Assembly: GCF_007859675.1 (NCBI RefSeq)
Contig: NZ_CP042305.1
Coordinates: forward strand, 930,001 to 994,000
Direction of reading: 5' to 3'
Source: Humibacter ginsenosidimutans
GTDB lineage: Bacteria > Actinomycetota > Actinomycetes > Actinomycetales > Microbacteriaceae
Length of the DNA stretch: 64,000 bases
Shown here: piece after piece, positions 1 to 9,895 of the stretch
Position numbering within the stretch: the stretch's first letter is position 1
Layout of the letters: every line of letters starts with the position of its first letter
Program-made: the position numbers and the translations under genes
Notes under the pieces: generated by a model
The model's database searches: none
Told to the model about the DNA's origin: nothing
The model's input: the letters and a program-made list of their open reading frames with translations, nothing else

Positions 1-3000
1 TAGTGGCAGGTTCCGCCGTCGGACTGGCAGGTGACCTCGTGAGCGGAGTCCGGTCCGGTCTGCACCGCCGGCGAAGGAGGAGGCGTCGGGTCGATCGTGC
101 CGTGACCCGTGGCCGAGTCTCCGTCGCCTCCTCCGCCATCGTTGGAGGCGTGCACCGTGAACGAATAGTTGCCGTCGCTCACCGACTTCGTCGTCACCGA
201 GGTGCTCTTCGTCGTGCCCGAGCCGCCACCGCTGAACGACCAGTGGTAGGTCACGCTGCCGCCACCCGTGTTGGTGACGGCCGGCCAGCTCACGTCGAAC
301 GTGTTCGGAGCCGTGCCGTTGGCGTGCATCGTGACGCTCTGCACGGCGCTCGGCTTTCCGTACGGGGTGACGGCGGCCGAGGCCGCTGACAGGGTGCTCC
401 AGCCGTCGGCGTTGTGCGCCTTGACCTTGAACGTGTAGGTCGTGCCGTTGGTCAGCTTGGTGATCGTGTTCGAGCCGACCTGCGCCGGGTAGGTTCCGCC
501 GTGGTTGTCGTCGATCTCGTACTTGTCGATGGGCTTTCCGTTGTCGGCGGGTGCCTTGATGACCATGCTCGCCTGCCCGCTGCTGGCCTTCACGCTGCTC
601 GGCGGGTCCATCTGCGCTGGGACGTCGTGGATGATCACCTGGTACTGGCCGATCGTGGCCTTGGTACGCGCCGGGTCCTTGGTGGCGTCTTCGACGTTGA
701 ATTGGATGTTGATCGTGCCGATCGCCGCGCCGCTGCCCACGCTCACGTTGATCGACGTGTCGGTGTACGTGACATCCACCCCGCTCGGTGCTGACACGGC
801 TTTGGCGCTCATGATGCGCAGCGGGTGCCCGGGGAACGGGTTCACCCAGGTGGAGTCGCTCGCGGCCTCCGTCCAGTCGAAGCTCTGGCCGCGCTGGATC
901 TCGTGCGTGTACGGCGGGTTCTTCTGCTGCGCGAGCGGCTTGGTCGAGCTGACCACCTTGACGTTCACCGATCCGTCGATCGAGGTGGTCGGCGAGTTCA
1001 CCTTGAAGTGGATGACCGCTGTGGTCCCCGGCTGCACCCCGAACGGTGCGGACAGTGACAGCGTCGACCCGCTCGGCGCGGCCACGATGCCTCCCGATGC
1101 GCCGCTGAAGTCGGTGTAGGTCAGCTTGGCGAGAATGGCGGGGTTCGGGTGATGGCTCGACGCGCGGAGGTCGACGACGGTGGCCTGCTCCCCCGCCTGG
1201 ATCTGCACGTTCGGCGGGGTGAAGGTGGGGGCGACGTCGGACTGGTCGGGGTTGCCGACGGTGATCGGCAGCACGAGTGACGTGATGCGGTCGTGGCCGG
1301 CACCGGGCTCGCGTCCGTCGTTCACCTTGAACGTGATCGCTGCGGGACCTCGATAGTCCTTCTCGGCGGTGAACTGGAGCGTCTGGCCGTCGACATAGCC
1401 GCCCACCGTCGAGTGCGTCACCGAGACGCCGCTCGCGCCCGTGATCTTCGCCGGGCGCCCGGAGGGCACGCTGATGATGTCGGAGAGCTTCCACGACTTC
1501 GTGCCGTTCATCGACACGATCTGCTGCGGCACCTTCACCACGGGGGGCGGCGTTCCGTCGGATGCCGGCGGCACGATGATGAAGGCCTCGCCGGCCAATC
1601 CCGTCGTCGGGTCGGTCAGCGTGTACGCGACGGCGATGCGTTCGTGCTGCGGCCTGACCGTCACGACGCCGTCCTGACCGACCGTGGCGTACTTCGCGTT
1701 CGGCCCGGTGAGCCCGACCACAAGCTTGTTCACGAGGTCGGACGGGTTCACGGCGTCCTGGTAGACGTTGACCTTGGCGGTCTTCTTGCCCGCCGTCTGG
1801 TCGGACTGCAACACCTGGTCGACCGCCGTCGGATACACCGGTTTGGCGTCCTTCGTCACGATCACCTGCACGTAGGCGCTGTCCTGGCCGCCCTGTCCGT
1901 TGGTGATCGTGTAGCGCAGCGAATAGACGCCCTCCTTCTGCGGCGCCTGCACGAGCACGATCTGGCCGTGAACGGATGCCTTGAGCGCAGGATCCACATC
2001 GGTGAGCTTCTTCTGCACCGCGATCGTGTAGCCGTTCGGGTCGGAGTCGTTGGCCAGCACGGGCACCGACGCCGTTCGCCCGGGCTTCACCTGGACGATG
2101 TCGTTCACGGCGACGGGCGGCTGCAGCTGGCTCGGCCTCGGGATGACGCCGACGCGCACGGTTCCGGTGGCACTCTTGCCGTAGGTGTCGGTCACCTTGT
2201 AGGTGAAGGTGTCCGTTCCGCCTGAGCCCGGGTACGCCTCGTAGGTGAACGACGTCGAGGTGGTGGCGGCGATCCGGCCCAGTGTGGGCTGGCTGACGAT
2301 GCCGTCGAGACTGACGGAGTCGCCGTCCGGGTCGATTCCGGTCAAGGGGACGGTGACCGGCACACTCGATCCGGCGAACGCGCGCACGGTCAGCGTCGAG
2401 GGATTCGGTGCCTGGTCCTTGCCGTTCTTCGGCGTCACCACGAAGGTCACCGTCGCGACGGCGGTCTGGTTCCACTTGTCGCTGATGCTGTACGACACCG
2501 AGTACTGGCCGGGCTTGGTCGGCGCCTGATAGCGCACGGTCTGTCCGCTGACGAACGCGGTGGCCCCCGGTCCCTCGTTCGAGGTGTCCTTGAGCTTGGG
2601 GTCGAGGTTGAACGGCTCGTTGTCGGGCGACGAGTCGTTGTCGAGCACGTTGACGCTCGTCACGTCGCCCACGCGCACCGTCGTCGCGTCGTCCACGGCG
2701 ACGGGCGGCTGGTGCACGACGAGCGGTGGAATGGGCACCACCGTGATCGTGGAGGTCGCCTGTTTCACGCCGTCGGAGACGACATACTGCAGCTGCTCCT
2801 GCTTCGGGAGCACATACGGCGAGGTGATCTTGACGACCTGGTTGTCGAGGAGCTCCACGTTGAGATCGGCCGACGGATCGGTGGGGGTGACCGATCGCAC
2901 CGCGAGCACCCGCCCGGACGGCGACGAGTCGTTGGCGAGCGGATTCACCGTCGTCGACTCGCCTGGGCGCACATAGGCGTCGTCCGCGACGGCGATCGGG

Positions 3001-5057
3001 CCGGCATCCTGGCCCCCGTCTGCGACGTCCACCCTGATGAGCCCCGTCGTGGTCTTCGCACCGGAGGCGAGCGTGTACTTGAGGTAGTACTCACCGGTGC
3101 CCGTCGTGCTGACGGTCACCTGCTGCTTCTGCGAATCCGTGCTGACCTGCATGCCACCCGGCCCGCTGTCGAGACTGGCGCCCACGAGGTCGAGTCCGTC
3201 CCCGGACGGAGACTGGTCGTTGTCGAGTGGATGGATCGTGATCTGCTGCCCCGTGACACCCGAGGCGAAGTCGGGTGTCGCGACCGGCCCGAGCGAGCCC
3301 TGCGGTTTCACCGTCACGGCCAGTGTGCCGGTGGCGCTCGCCCGTCCGTCGGTGACCGTGAACTGCACCTGCTTGACGCCGACCTGGCCGTTCTTGCTCG
3401 TGAACGTGATGGTGCCGTCCGGCTGGAACTGCACCTGATCATCCGTCGTGGCCTGTGCCGACGCGAGCGAGATGTCGTCGCCGTCGGGGTCGATCCAGTC
3501 GTTCAGCACGTTGTACGTCACCGACTGGCCGACCTCGACCGTGGCGTCGCTCTCGCGCTTGGAGACGGGGGCGGAGTTCTCGGACGCCGGATGCACCGTG
3601 GCGTTCACCTGCGCAGAGTCGATTCCGCCGCGCCCGTCATCGATCGAGTATCGGAACGAGACGCCGCCGGTCACCCCCTGCGGCACGGTCAGCTGCACGG
3701 CTCTGCCGCCCTCGATGATGTCGACACGCCCCTCCGAGGCCGGGATCGGCGTCACGTTCGTCACCGTGAGCACGTCGCCGTCTTGGTCGGTGTCGTTGTC
3801 GAGCACGGGCAGCACCGTCGACCTGCCGGCACGCACGCCGAAGGTGTCGTCGACCGCCTTCGGCTGGTGGTTGATCTTCGTGCGATGGGCGAGCGTGTCC
3901 TGGAACGACTGCAGCACCGGCTTCTCCTGGCCTGTGTTGCCGTTGACCTGGGAGTCGTTCGGTTTCAACTCCGCCCAGTTCTGCACGAGCCGCATGTGGT
4001 TGGAGACCACCCACGAGTCGCCGTTGTCCACGTTGTTGAGCGCGATCACGCCATGGTTCACCCGGAACCGCAGGTCGGAGCCGGTCACCTGCTGGTCGAT
4101 GTCGACACCCACCGACGCCTTGCCGTCGCACGCGTAGAGGTAGCGATCGGCGCCGGCCCACGCTCCGTACGCGCATCCGTTCAGCCAGACCGGTGCTGAC
4201 ACCTGGTCGGCCTTGCCGACGGACTGATGGATGCCCGCCCCCACGATCTCGACATGGCCGCCGCCGAGAGGCACCCTGAGCAGTCCGGTGCCGGAGGCGA
4301 CGAGAACGTAGGAGTTGTCCTCGCCCGGCTGCTGGAGCTGCACGCCGGCGACCGGCAGGTTGACCGTGCGGTCTGCGCCGATCAGCACCCGGTTGTGCGC
4401 AGTGTCGAGGAGCACGGGATGGTCGCCGACCGACGAGAGCTGGAACGAGCCGGGCACGTCGAGGGAGGTGACGGACCCGGATGCGCCAGGTGCGGCGAAC
4501 CGCACCAGCTCGTGCTTCTGCGGCGACGCGCTGTAGACGACGCCCGCCTTCGTGACCACGGTCTGCGTGCCGGCGCCGAGCTTCGCCGACGTCGGGGTCT
4601 TGTTCGGGTCGTAGCTGAGCCGGGATGAGGCATCCAGCACCCAGACCTTGCCGTCCGGCGAGGTCACCGCGATCGTGCTGGCACCGTAGGCCACCTTCGA
4701 GCCGGCCGGGATGCTGACCCGGTCGACCAGCGACACGAACGCCGGGTCGATGCGCTCCAGGCTGCCGTTCTTCGAGTCGACGAGAAAGTACGCCGTGCCG
4801 TCCTGCAGCACATCGAGGTCACTGCCCGCACCCGTCACCGACGCGTCGAGCTTGTCGATCTGGTGATTGAGCCTGCCGCCCATGAGCTTCGCGCCGTTGG
4901 TGACCCACACGTCTCTGGCGCTCAGATCGACGTCGTCGGTGGGGAACCCCCGGTGGGCGACGGCGATGCCGACAGGCACGGAGACCACCAGTGCGATCGC
5001 GACCGCGGAGGCCAAGGTCTTGTGCGACCTGATCCACGCCGCGAGGGAGCCGAACAC
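1..5057 (-). CDS. Large Ig-like / fibronectin type III surface protein (C-terminus beyond window)
   Basis: An open frame of 1,685 codons runs from a GTG at 5057 to the left edge without a stop. The GTG has an AAGGAGG site at 5068-5074, about 10 nt upstream. Residues ~12-28 form one hydrophobic membrane segment, so the protein is probably anchored with its bulk outside. Residues ~50-370 look like a beta-propeller-type region. From ~395 on there are repeated cadherin/Ig-like modules carrying DNDTDQDGD-type calcium-binding-like motifs. The last visible ~150 residues are FnIII-like (TYTFKVKAHNADGWS). It is the last visible gene of a phosphatase-FHA-kinase-FHA operon. Large Ig-like proteins of this kind commonly accompany such kinase clusters in actinobacteria. 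The partner or ligand is unknown; adhesion or cell-wall sensing is an inference. Confidence 0.85.
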   Translation of the reverse strand, partial: MFGSLAAWIRSHKTLASAVAIALVVSVPVGIAVAHRGFPTDDVDLSARDVWVTNGAKLMGGRLNHQIDKLDASVTGAGSDLDVLQDGTAYFLVDSKNGSLERIDPAFVSLVDRVSIPAGSKVAYGASTIAVTSPDGKVWVLDASSRLSYDPNKTPTSAKLGAGTQTVVTKAGVVYSASPQKHELVRFAAPGASGSVTSLDVPGSFQLSSVGDHPVLLDTAHNRVLIGADRTVNLPVAGVQLQQPGEDNSYVLVASGTGLLRVPLGGGHVEIVGAGIHQSVGKADQVSAPVWLNGCAYGAWAGADRYLYACDGKASVGVDIDQQVTGSDLRFRVNHGVIALNNVDNGDSWVVSNHMRLVQNWAELKPNDSQVNGNTGQEKPVLQSFQDTLAHRTKINHQPKAVDDTFGVRAGRSTVLPVLDNDTDQDGDVLTVTNVTPIPASEGRVDIIEGGRAVQLTVPQGVTGGVSFRYSIDDGRGGIDSAQVNATVHPASENSAPVSKRESDATVEVGQSVTYNVLNDWIDPDGDDISLASAQATTDDQVQFQPDGTITFTSKNGQVGVKQVQFTVTDGRASATGTLAVTVKPQGSLGPVATPDFASGVTGQQITIHPLDNDQSPSGDGLDLVGASLDSGPGGMQVSTDSQKQQVTVSTTGTGEYYLKYTLASGAKTTTGLIRVDVADGGQDAGPIAVADDAYVRPGESTTVNPLANDSSPSGRVLAVRSVTPTDPSADLNVELLDNQVVKITSPYVLPKQEQLQYVVSDGVKQATSTITVVPIPPLVVHQPPVAVDDATTVRVGDVTSVNVLDNDSSPDNEPFNLDPKLKDTSNEGPGATAFVSGQTVRYQAPTKPGQYSVSYSISDKWNQTAVATVTFVVTPKNGKDQAPNPSTLTVRAFAGSSVPVTVPLTGIDPDGDSVSLDGIVSQPTLGRIAATTSTSFTYEAYPGSGGTDTFTYKVTDTYGKSATGTVRVGVIPRPSQLQPPVAVNDIVQVKPGRTASVPVLANDSDPNGYTIAVQKKLTDVDPALKASVHGQIVLVQAPQKEGVYSLRYTITNGQGGQDSAYVQVIVTKDAKPVYPTAVDQVLQSDQTAGKKTAKVNVYQDAVNPSDLVNKLVVGLTGPNAKYATVGQDGVVTVRPQHERIAVAYTLTDPTTGLAGEAFIIVPPASDGTPPPVVKVPQQIVSMNGTKSWKLSDIISVPSGRPAKITGASGVSVTHSTVGGYVDGQTLQFTAEKDYRGPAAITFKVNDGREPGAGHDRITSLVLPITVGNPDQSDVAPTFTPPNVQIQAGEQATVVDLRASSHHPNPAILAKLTYTDFSGASGGIVAAPSGSTLSLSAPFGVQPGTTAVIHFKVNSPTTSIDGSVNVKVVSSTKPLAQQKNPPYTHEIQRGQSFDWTEAASDSTWVNPFPGHPLRIMSAKAVSAPSGVDVTYTDTSINVSVGSGAAIGTINIQFNVEDATKDPARTKATIGQYQVIIHDVPAQMDPPSSVKASSGQASMVIKAPADNGKPIDKYEIDDNHGGTYPAQVGSNTITKLTNGTTYTFKVKAHNADGWSTLSAASAAVTPYGKPSAVQSVTMHANGTAPNTFDVSWPAVTNTGGGSVTYHWSFSGGGSGTTKSTSVTTKSVSDGNYSFTVHASNDGGGGDGDSATGHGTIDPTPPPSPAVQTGPDSAHEVTCQSDGGTCH

Positions 5058-5181
5058 TCTCCTGCGCCCTCCTTGCGTTGTCTGCGAACGACGACGCGAG
5101 TCGCGCCCCCTGCTCCCCCGAGCTGGTAAAAACTAACACACGGCGATGCCGCCGAACGAATCGGTCTATCACCCGATCACG

Positions 5182-5880
5182 TCACGTTTCGGTGGCGCCG
5201 GGCTCCAGCAACGCGAGGTCTTCCGCACCCACTAGATGCGTCGCCACCGCATACTCCACGAGCCGCGCGCGCCTGCTCGTCGCGAGCTTTCCGGCGCCGC
5301 CGCGAAGCCCCGCGACCCCGAGTTTGTCGAGCTTGTCGCAGACGTTGTCGAGCTTGCGGTTGAAGGTGGTCAGCGACCAGCCGAGCCGCGCTGCGGCATC
5401 CGCCGAGGTCGGCACGCTCCCCCGCCCCGGCACCTGTTGGCGCAGCACGGACTCGGCGAGAGCCACGATCAGCTGGCGCTGACTCGTGGTGAGCGTCACC
5501 GGGAGAATCGTGGTCGAACCGCCGGATTCCTGCAGGATGCGCGAAGTGCTGTACAGGTCGTCGGCGTTGTGGATCGTGAAGTCGTAGGTGGTCGGACCCG
5601 CGCTGAACATGACGTGCATCGTCTCGAACACGATCGGCAGCCTTGCGCCGGGCGCGAGCCACGCTTGCACTCCACCGGTGCCGTCGGTGACCGTCGCGGT
5701 CAGCAGCGTTCCGACATTCGCGAGCCACCACATGCCGTGCTCGTCGAACACGCGCAGGAACCGGCGATGGAGATAGGGGTTGTCGTCGATCGACAGATCG
5801 GAGTCGCGCCCGATCGAGAAGTCTCCCGGGCTGTCGATGCGGTACTCCTCACCGCAGTAGTCGATCGTCAGCACCGTCAT
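5182..5880 (-). CDS. FHA domain protein with C-terminal helical/HTH-like region
   Basis: A 232-residue protein. The start at 5880 gives MTVLTIDYCGEEYRI, and its ATG overlaps the kinase stop as ATGA. Residues ~1-100 fit an FHA fold (SIGRDSDLSI, then PYLHRRFLRVF), the phosphothreonine-binding module. The second half (RLGWSLTTFNRKLDNVCDKL) resembles a DNA-binding or coiled helical region rather than a second FHA. It lies directly after the kinase and before the Ig-like protein, so it probably reads out phosphorylation by the neighbouring kinase. A longer in-frame start at 6033 lies inside the kinase gene and is rejected. Confidence 0.85.
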   Translation of the reverse strand: MTVLTIDYCGEEYRIDSPGDFSIGRDSDLSIDDNPYLHRRFLRVFDEHGMWWLANVGTLLTATVTDGTGGVQAWLAPGARLPIVFETMHVMFSAGPTTYDFTIHNADDLYSTSRILQESGGSTTILPVTLTTSQRQLIVALAESVLRQQVPGRGSVPTSADAAARLGWSLTTFNRKLDNVCDKLDKLGVAGLRGGAGKLATSRRARLVEYAVATHLVGAEDLALLEPGATET

Positions 5881-7605
5881 GATGAGCACATCTTCAGACT
5901 GTCGGGCGACGTGCGGCCGCCGCGGACGATATCGATGTCGATGCACACGTTCGAGCCGGGCTGCAGGCCGGTGACCGTCGCCGTCGGCGTGATCGTCTGC
6001 GTCGGACCGTGCGTGGTTCCCTCCTGGAGCCACTGGTACGTGTCGCCCTTCTTGGGCTTCGGGTTCTTCCAGGTGAACGTGACGCTCGTCTGATCGGCGC
6101 TCTTCACCACGGTGCCCTTCACGGGGTCGGGAACAGTCGACACGTCGATCTGACCGTCGTTGCCGCCCGGCGCCTCGGTCTGCGTCGTGGAGCCGGCGTG
6201 CGGCGCCAGCAGGGTCGCGGCGGCCACACCGCCGCCGACCAGCACGAGGCAGGCCACGCCGATGCCCACGATGAGTCCGGTGCGCCGACGCGGCGCGCTC
6301 CCTTCGGCGGTCTCGACGAGCTCCTGCTCCGGCTCGACCTGCGCGCCGGCTGTCTGTCGCGACGGCGCGGGCCGCAGCACCGTATGGTCGGGAACACCCG
6401 TGCCTGCAGGCGTGACGGGCGCCGCGGATGCCTGTGCCTGTGCCTGCACCGTGTGCACCTCGCGCAGCCGGGTGGCGTCCGCGTTCGGCGCCGAGGACAC
6501 GGTGCCGGGAACCGGAGGCGGCGGCTGCATCCCGCGCGACGGCTGCGACGGCGCGGCAGGCTGCACCGGTCGCGGCGGGAGCGGCTGGGCGACGACGGTG
6601 GCGACCGGGCGCATCCTCGTCTCGTCGGCGGAGTCGGCGGCCGTCGCCGGCTCGGTGCGCGGCGCCGCCACCGCGAGGTTCGGCACCTCGATGCCCGTCG
6701 GCGCGTAGCCGAGCTCGAGCTCGACCCGCTGCAGCGCCCTGGCGAACTCGACGGCCGACGTGAAGCGGTCTTCGCGCTTGGTCGCCATTCCCTTGGCCAG
6801 CACGGCGACGAGGGTGCGCGGCACGTCGGGCCGATCGAGCGGCGTGATCGCGCCGCGCTCGATGCGCCCGATCAGGTCGAGCGTGCCGTTGGATCGCCCG
6901 GGGATCTCGAAGGGCGTGTGCCCGGCCAGCAACGTGTAGACGGTCGCGGCCAGCGAGAACACGTCGCTGCGCACGTCAGGTCGCGGGTCGTCGTCGAACA
7001 TCTCAGGCGGCGACCACGGCACCGACAGGCCGACCGATTGTTTGGTGGTCGTGTCCTGCTCGCTTCTGCGCGGCAACGAGGAGAGTGTCGTCGTGTGCAT
7101 CGGCAGCTCGTCCTCGAGGGTCGACGAGATGCCGAAGTCGGTCAGCGCCGGCCAGCCGAAGTCGTTGGTCAGCACGTTCGCTGGCTTGATGTCGCGGTGC
7201 AAGATGCCCGCCGCGTGCGCCGTCGCCACAGCGCTCGCCACCCGCACGCCGATGCGCAGGGCGTCTTCGGCCTCGAACCGCTCACGCTTGTAACGCTCGG
7301 CCAGCGACGGCCCCGAGCAGTACTCCATGACGAAGTACGGCCGGTCGTCGCCCGACACGTCGGCGTGATAGATCGTGACGATGTAGGGATGCGCCGAGAG
7401 CTGGGCCATCACGTTCGCCTCTGAGACGAAGTGCGCCCTCGACTGCTGGTCGAGCTCGTCGGTCAGCAGCACCTTCACCGCCACCTTGCGACGTGGCAGC
7501 TTCTGCTCGTAGAGGAAGACGTCGGAGAAGCCGCCGGAGCCGAGCAGTCGCTCGAAGCCGTACCCCGGCAGGTCGGGGGGCCTGTGACGGGGAACGCTTG
7601 CTCAT
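5877..7605 (-). pseudogene. Transmembrane Ser/Thr protein kinase, frameshifted near N-terminus
   Basis: Eukaryotic-type protein kinase. The continuous frame (from 7484) shows the catalytic loop HRDIKPANVL and DFGIS. The glycine-rich loop GSGGFSDVFLYEQ and the lysine in KVAVKVLL are encoded just upstream in the same frame, but that frame has no ATG, GTG or TTG before a stop at 7604. The natural start is the ATG at 7605, which overlaps the preceding FHA stop as ATGA and reads MSKRSPSQ before leaving frame. The break is at a G6 run at 7575-7580; removing one base joins both parts into 575 residues. After the kinase domain come a Pro/Ala-rich linker, one membrane helix (LIVGIGVACLVLVGGG) and an extracellular FnIII-like module. 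Likely cell-envelope sensor kinase. The break may be a sequencing error. Confidence 0.85.
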
Positions 7606-9045
7606 GCCTGTGCGACGCCCAGGGTCACTCCGCTGCCCAGATCGATGACCGTTCCCGTGATCACCGATGTCGGCTCGCCGGCGCGCAGCTTCTGCGGCGT
7701 CTTGCCTGGCAGGGCGATCAGCGTGCCGTTGCGCGAGTGCAGGTCGGTGACCACCACGGTGCCGCCCTCGACGGTGAGCTGCACGTGGTTGCGCGAGATG
7801 TCGTGCTCCACACTGTCGACGGTGACCAGCCGCGGCACCTTGTCGCCGGCGATCTTGCTCACACTCGGGGCGCGGCCGACTACCACCATGCCGTCGATCG
7901 GCTCGTTGCGGCCGTCGGGAAGCTGCAGCACGAAGCCGGCCTCGGCAGGATGCCGCACATCACCGAAGAGCGGCGCCTCTGGCTCGGAGGGCAGTGCGGT
8001 CGCCGCCTCGCGCAGCGCCCTCAGGTCGCCGCTCATCACGGTGAGCCCGTCGTGGTCGCCGAGCGGCTCCGGCACCTGCGTCGCCGGCGCCGCTGCTGCC
8101 GCGCCGAACGCCGACGTCGGCACCGGCGGAACGCCGACGGCCGGCACGGAGGCGGATGTCTCCGCACCCTCGCCCTCGTCGTGCTGGGGGCGTGCCGCGG
8201 CATCCTCGATGCTGCGCATCATGGTCGCACCGAACAGGTGGTCGTAGCCGGTCGTGTCCCCAGAGGCGTCGGAGGCGGGCGTCTCCGGTGCGTGCGTGAG
8301 GTCGGGCTCGACGGCATCCTCTCCGGCGACCGTCACCTCGAGGTCGGCGATCGTGCGATCGATGTCGTCGGAGGTGGCCGCGGCGGACAGGTCGACCCCG
8401 GGCGCCTCGACGGTGGCCGCGGATGTCGGTGCCGCCTCTGCCACGGGCGGCTCCGGCTCGATGAACGCGGTCGCCGCCGGGGGGCTCGACGGGGGCCGTC
8501 TGCGCTTCCGGCGTGGCCTGCGGTGCTGCTGCTCGCCAGTCGGCCGCCGGGATGCTCTCGGAGACCGCGGCGAATCCGATCGCCGACGTGCCGTACGACA
8601 GCGAGCTCACCCACGCCGCTCCGACCGCGAGCGGCAGCGCAGAGCCGCCCAACGGTTCGGCGGGCAGGCACTCGATGCGGAATCCGGTGACCGACGAGAC
8701 GGGACGCTCGACCCACGTCGAGACGCCGGCGGCCGTGATGTCGGAGGTGCCGTCGGCGGTCTCCAGCGCCACCCCGGCGTCGCCGCGCACGATGAACCGG
8801 CCGTCGAACGCCGTGTCGGCGCCGTTCCACTCCGCCAGCACGAACCCCGGCGCGCTGCCGAGGCCGTTCCTGGTCAGTTCGTCGAGCACGAGACGGATGC
8901 CGTCGTCGTCGCAGAGTGCGGCCCAGAGCCGTGCCACGAAGTCGGGATCGTCCACCGGATGGTGCACGACCACGAGCCGGCCGGGGATCACGGCGGCCAG
9001 CCAGCCGCCAGGAGCCGTGAGTTCGGCAGTGAGCACGTTCGTCAT
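7602..9045 (-). pseudogene. FHA domain protein with long N-terminal region, frameshifted
   Basis: Two open frames belong to one gene. The N-terminal part (MTNVLTAELTAPGGWLAAVI, from 9045) carries ~195 residues of a conserved-looking domain and then turns into low-quality Arg/Gly-rich sequence. The C-terminal part, ending at 7602, has a Pro/Ala-rich linker and a clear FHA domain (VVVGRAPSVSKIAGDKVPR, SRNHVQLTVEGG, DLHSRNGT). They meet at a G6 run at 8479-8484; deleting one G gives a single 480-residue protein. The stop overlaps the kinase ATG by four bases, and the gene starts 34 bp after the phosphatase. FHA modules bind phosphothreonine, so it is a probable substrate or scaffold of the kinase. 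Confidence 0.82.
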
Positions 9046-9079
9046 CCTTCGCTCTTCGGGTCGGGGAATGTGATGTCGG

Positions 9080-9895
9080 TCACACTCGAGGGCGCGTGTC
9101 TTCGAGGTATTGCTGGCGTACCGGTCGTTCCACGGTGTCGCGGTCGTCTTCCGGCCAGGTCGGCCACGATGAGACGACGACGGCGGTGATGTTGTCGCGC
9201 CCGCCGGCTGCGATCGCGGCCTCCGTCAGCACGTCGGCCAGCCGATGGTCGTGCGGATGCTCGCGCAGGATCGCGGCGATCTCGTCGTCGCGCAGCTCCT
9301 TGCTCAGCCCGTCGGAGCAGATCAGGAAGGTCTGCTCGCCGTCGACGGGCAGCATCCACACATCGACGTCGATGTCGTCGGCGGCGCCGAGCGCCCGCGT
9401 GATGACGTTGCGTTCTGGATGCCCGCCCGCCTCGTCCGCGCTGATCGCGCCCGCGTCCAGCAGTTCCTGCACCGCCGAGTGGTCAACGCTCAGCTGTGTG
9501 AGCCTGGCACCGTCCCAGCCATAGACGCGCGAGTCGCCGATATTGATGATCATCCAGTAACGCGTGCCCGTGCCGCTGCCGTTGACGACGACCACGCCGG
9601 AGAGAGTGGTTCCGGCGACGGCGACGCCCGAGGCATCCGCCGTCGACAGGGCGCGCACGGCGTCGTTCGCCGCGGAGACCGCGTCGAGCACGTCGTTCGG
9701 GGTGACCTGCGCGCCCTCCGGGATGCGCTCGTGCAGCACCTGCACGGCGGAGCTGCTGGCGAGATCGCCGCGAGCGTGTCCTCCCATGCCGTCGGCCACC
9801 ACGAACACGGGGTTGCGTGCGAGCACCGCGTCTTCATTGACCGCGCGAACGCGGCCCGTGTCAGTGCGGGCGCTCACCGCCAGCGTCAGCTCCAC
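9080..9895 (-). CDS. PP2C-family protein serine/threonine phosphatase
   Basis: The 271-residue protein has the metal-binding motifs of PP2C/PPM phosphatases in order: VNEDAVL, FVVADGMGGHARGD, INIGDSRVYGW, FLICSDGLSKEL and GGRDNITAVVV. These residues coordinate the two catalytic Mn/Mg ions. It is soluble, with no signal peptide. It probably reverses phosphorylation by the kinase encoded two genes downstream; pairing of PP2C with FHA proteins and PknB-like kinases is common in actinobacteria. The start at 9895 lies 35 bp inside the end of the upstream TerC gene; it is kept because the N-terminal motif begins only about 20 residues later. Confidence 0.93.
   Translation of the reverse strand: MELTLAVSARTDTGRVRAVNEDAVLARNPVFVVADGMGGHARGDLASSSAVQVLHERIPEGAQVTPNDVLDAVSAANDAVRALSTADASGVAVAGTTLSGVVVVNGSGTGTRYWMIINIGDSRVYGWDGARLTQLSVDHSAVQELLDAGAISADEAGGHPERNVITRALGAADDIDVDVWMLPVDGEQTFLICSDGLSKELRDDEIAAILREHPHDHRLADVLTEAAIAAGGRDNITAVVVSSWPTWPEDDRDTVERPVRQQYLEDTRPRV

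Noticed and set aside
2712..4199. Long plus-strand open frame opposite the Ig-like protein
   Set aside because: Composition is Arg/His/Asp-rich with no domain; it is the antisense shadow of a well-supported minus-strand gene in GC-rich DNA.
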